Shown here one piece after another: positions 62,641-64,000 of a DNA stretch of 64,000 nucleotides. Both the position numbers and the translations under genes were made by a program. The DNA lies in the NCBI RefSeq assembly GCF_023721835.1, contig NZ_JAMKFE010000007.1, forward strand, positions 62,001 to 126,000, given 5' to 3'. The notes below the pieces were generated by a model. The model worked only from the letters and a program-made list of their open reading frames with translations, was not told where the DNA came from and did not search any database. The first letter of the stretch is position 1; the number at the start of each line of letters is the position of its first letter. Source of the stretch: Caldimonas mangrovi. GTDB lineage: Bacteria > Pseudomonadota > Gammaproteobacteria > Burkholderiales > Burkholderiaceae_C.

Positions 62641-63068
62641 ATCCGACATCGCGATTCAGACAGCGATGACCTTCGGTTCATTGCCCCGTCAAGGCCAGGA
62701 CGGCAGATGCCACCGATTTCGGGCGTGGCAGCCAGCGCATCGGCATGGTGAACACCGGCCCGTGCTCCACGATGTCGTCAGCCAGTCGGTTCCTGCCCGG
62801 CAGCAGGAGGAGTTCGGCGGCGCGGGTCGATGTGTCGGTTTGCATCGTTCCCGCATAGGAAGGCCGCCACGCTGCGAAATGCCGCGCGGCGCCACGCCGT
62901 TGGCTGCAGGCGACATCGGCGACGCGTGTCGATTCCAGACAACTCCGCGTCCGACGCACGCAAGGTCCCTGCGGCCGCTCGCCGAACAATGGCCTGACCA
63001 GGGGCGCCAAGCAGCCCTTGGCGAGATGTCCTGCGAAGCTTACAAAACGGATGCCAAGGATCTCCGTC

Positions 63069-64000
63069 ATGCCCCACCAGCCCTCCATCGTCACATTGCA
63101 ACCACGCGCCGGCGCCGCAAGCGCCCTGCTGAAGGCCTTGCTGGAGCAACGCCGCCCCGGCCACAGCCTGGACGCGCCCTTCTACCTGAGCGACGAGGTG
63201 TTCCAGGCCGACATGGAATACATCTTCCGGCGCCACTGGGTCTTCGTGGGCGTGGCGCCGCAGGTGCCGGAGCCGGGGGACTACGTCACGGTGGACGTAG
63301 GAGCCGACTCGGTGCTGATCGTGCGCGACGACGACATGAACCTGCGCGCCTTCCACAACGTGTGCCGCCACCGCGGCTCACGCCTGTGCCAGGAACACCA
63401 GGGCAGCCTCGGCAATATCGTCTGCCCCTACCACCAGTGGACCTACGACCTCGAAGGCCGGCTGATCCACGCGGACCACATGGGCCAGGCCTTCCTGCGC
63501 GATCAGCACGGCCTCAAGAAGGTGCACCTTCGCAACCTCGAAGGGCTCCTCTTCATCTGCCTCGCCGACGAGCCGCCGGCCGATTTCGACGAGATGGCAC
63601 AGCGCCTGGGCCCCTACCTGGCGCCGCATCGGCTCGAGGACTGCAAGGTGGCTGCGCAGGTCGACATCATCGAGAAGGGAAACTGGAAGTTCACGCTCGA
63701 GAACAACCGCGAGTGCTACCACTGCGTGAGCAACCACCCGGAGCTGACCGTCTCGCTGTACGAACATGGCTTCGGCTACCAGCCCGGGCCGCAGAACGCC
63801 GAAGGCCTGGCGCGCTTCGAGCAGATCGTGAAGGAAAGACACGCCCGCTGGGAGGCCATGGGGCTGCCCAGCGCGCAGATCGAGGAACTGGACAGCCGCA
63901 TCACCGGCTTTCGCACCATACGCCTGCCGCTGGACCGCGCCGGCCAGTCGCAGACCCTGAACGCCGAGGTCGCGTGCAGGAAGCTGCTGGGCGATTTCTC
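63069..64000 (+). CDS. gbcA: GbcA: Rieske oxygenase of glycine betaine demethylation (3' end outside window)
   Basis: The first 310 residues of a Rieske non-heme iron oxygenase. The Rieske motif is CRHRG (Cys99, His101) and CPYHQWT (Cys119, His122). Start of the catalytic domain: ENNRECYHCVSNHPELT, where the His residues bind the mononuclear iron. This matches GbcA, which with the reductase GbcB removes one methyl from glycine betaine as formaldehyde to give dimethylglycine. The ATG at 63069 is chosen because AAGGA precedes it; an in-frame ATG lies 18 bases upstream. The frame is open to the end of the window. gbcB is not seen. Confidence 0.9.
   Translation, partial: MPHQPSIVTLQPRAGAASALLKALLEQRRPGHSLDAPFYLSDEVFQADMEYIFRRHWVFVGVAPQVPEPGDYVTVDVGADSVLIVRDDDMNLRAFHNVCRHRGSRLCQEHQGSLGNIVCPYHQWTYDLEGRLIHADHMGQAFLRDQHGLKKVHLRNLEGLLFICLADEPPADFDEMAQRLGPYLAPHRLEDCKVAAQVDIIEKGNWKFTLENNRECYHCVSNHPELTVSLYEHGFGYQPGPQNAEGLARFEQIVKERHARWEAMGLPSAQIEELDSRITGFRTIRLPLDRAGQSQTLNAEVACRKLLGDF

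Overview
The window is very GC-rich DNA with strong GC3 coding bias, Shine-Dalgarno starts, PEP-CTERM proteins and a Pseudomonas-type glycine betaine/dimethylglycine catabolic cluster. Together these point to a free-living betaproteobacterium of the order Burkholderiales (Rubrivivax/Roseateles/Caldimonas-like); the genus is not determined. No rRNA, tRNA, CRISPR array, intact insertion sequence or integrase was recognised.

Region 1 (165-32131, all on +) is a complete-looking extracellular contractile injection system (eCIS, a phage-tail-like particle of the Afp/PVC/MAC type). It opens with a stand-alone sigma-54-type AAA+ activator. A good -24/-12 motif lies directly before the structural operon. 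The operon then runs: small winged-helix-like protein, two-module AAA+ ATPase, three successive DUF4157 (eCIS core) proteins that are probable cargo or lumen proteins, DUF4255 tail cap, sheath, tube, assembly proteins, LysM hub, gp27-like hub, gpV spike, PAAR tip, gp25 wedge, two large baseplate proteins, an HxH-rich fibre-like protein, a beta-propeller/tail protein I fusion, two more proteins sharing an N-terminal docking segment with the fibre-like protein, and a small Stv/adhesin-like protein. Most genes overlap or lie within 20 bases of each other, as in one translationally coupled operon. No separate tape-measure gene is evident. Two of the DUF4157 proteins share a C-terminal domain of about 190 residues that I cannot assign, which is the best candidate here for something undescribed.

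Region 2 (32158-39974) is accessory: a YgjP-like metalloprotease and RIO kinase pair, an SMC/ABC-like ATPase, a pair of opposed REP-like palindromic elements, a surface-adhesin-E-like protein, and a minus-strand group of lipoprotein, 83-residue Cys-containing peptide, radical SAM/SPASM enzyme and PEP-CTERM protein. That group looks like a small RiPP (modified peptide) system. Region 3 (40048-45470) holds a TIGR01777 epimerase/DUF4166 pair and a histidine kinase/NtrC-type regulator pair.

Region 4 (45496-52129) is a scrap-yard of gene pieces around an intact AbiEi/AbiEii-like toxin-antitoxin pair: an internally deleted GNAT gene, the tail of an NtrC gene, a chemoreceptor missing both ends, and a second, collapsed AbiE copy. 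It also holds an intact sensor kinase and a YopT/C58-like cysteine protease candidate.

Region 5 (52130-64000) is betaine catabolism: a Tat-type betaine-binding protein, a GbdR-like AraC regulator, divergent ETF subunits, dgcB, dgcA, a DUF5943 protein, a membrane-dipeptidase-like enzyme, and divergently the Rieske oxygenase gbcA, which runs off the window. Gene order matches the PA5396-PA5401 cluster of Pseudomonas aeruginosa as I recall it. The oxygenase would remove the first methyl group of betaine, and DgcA/DgcB with the ETF would remove the next from dimethylglycine and pass electrons to the quinone pool.
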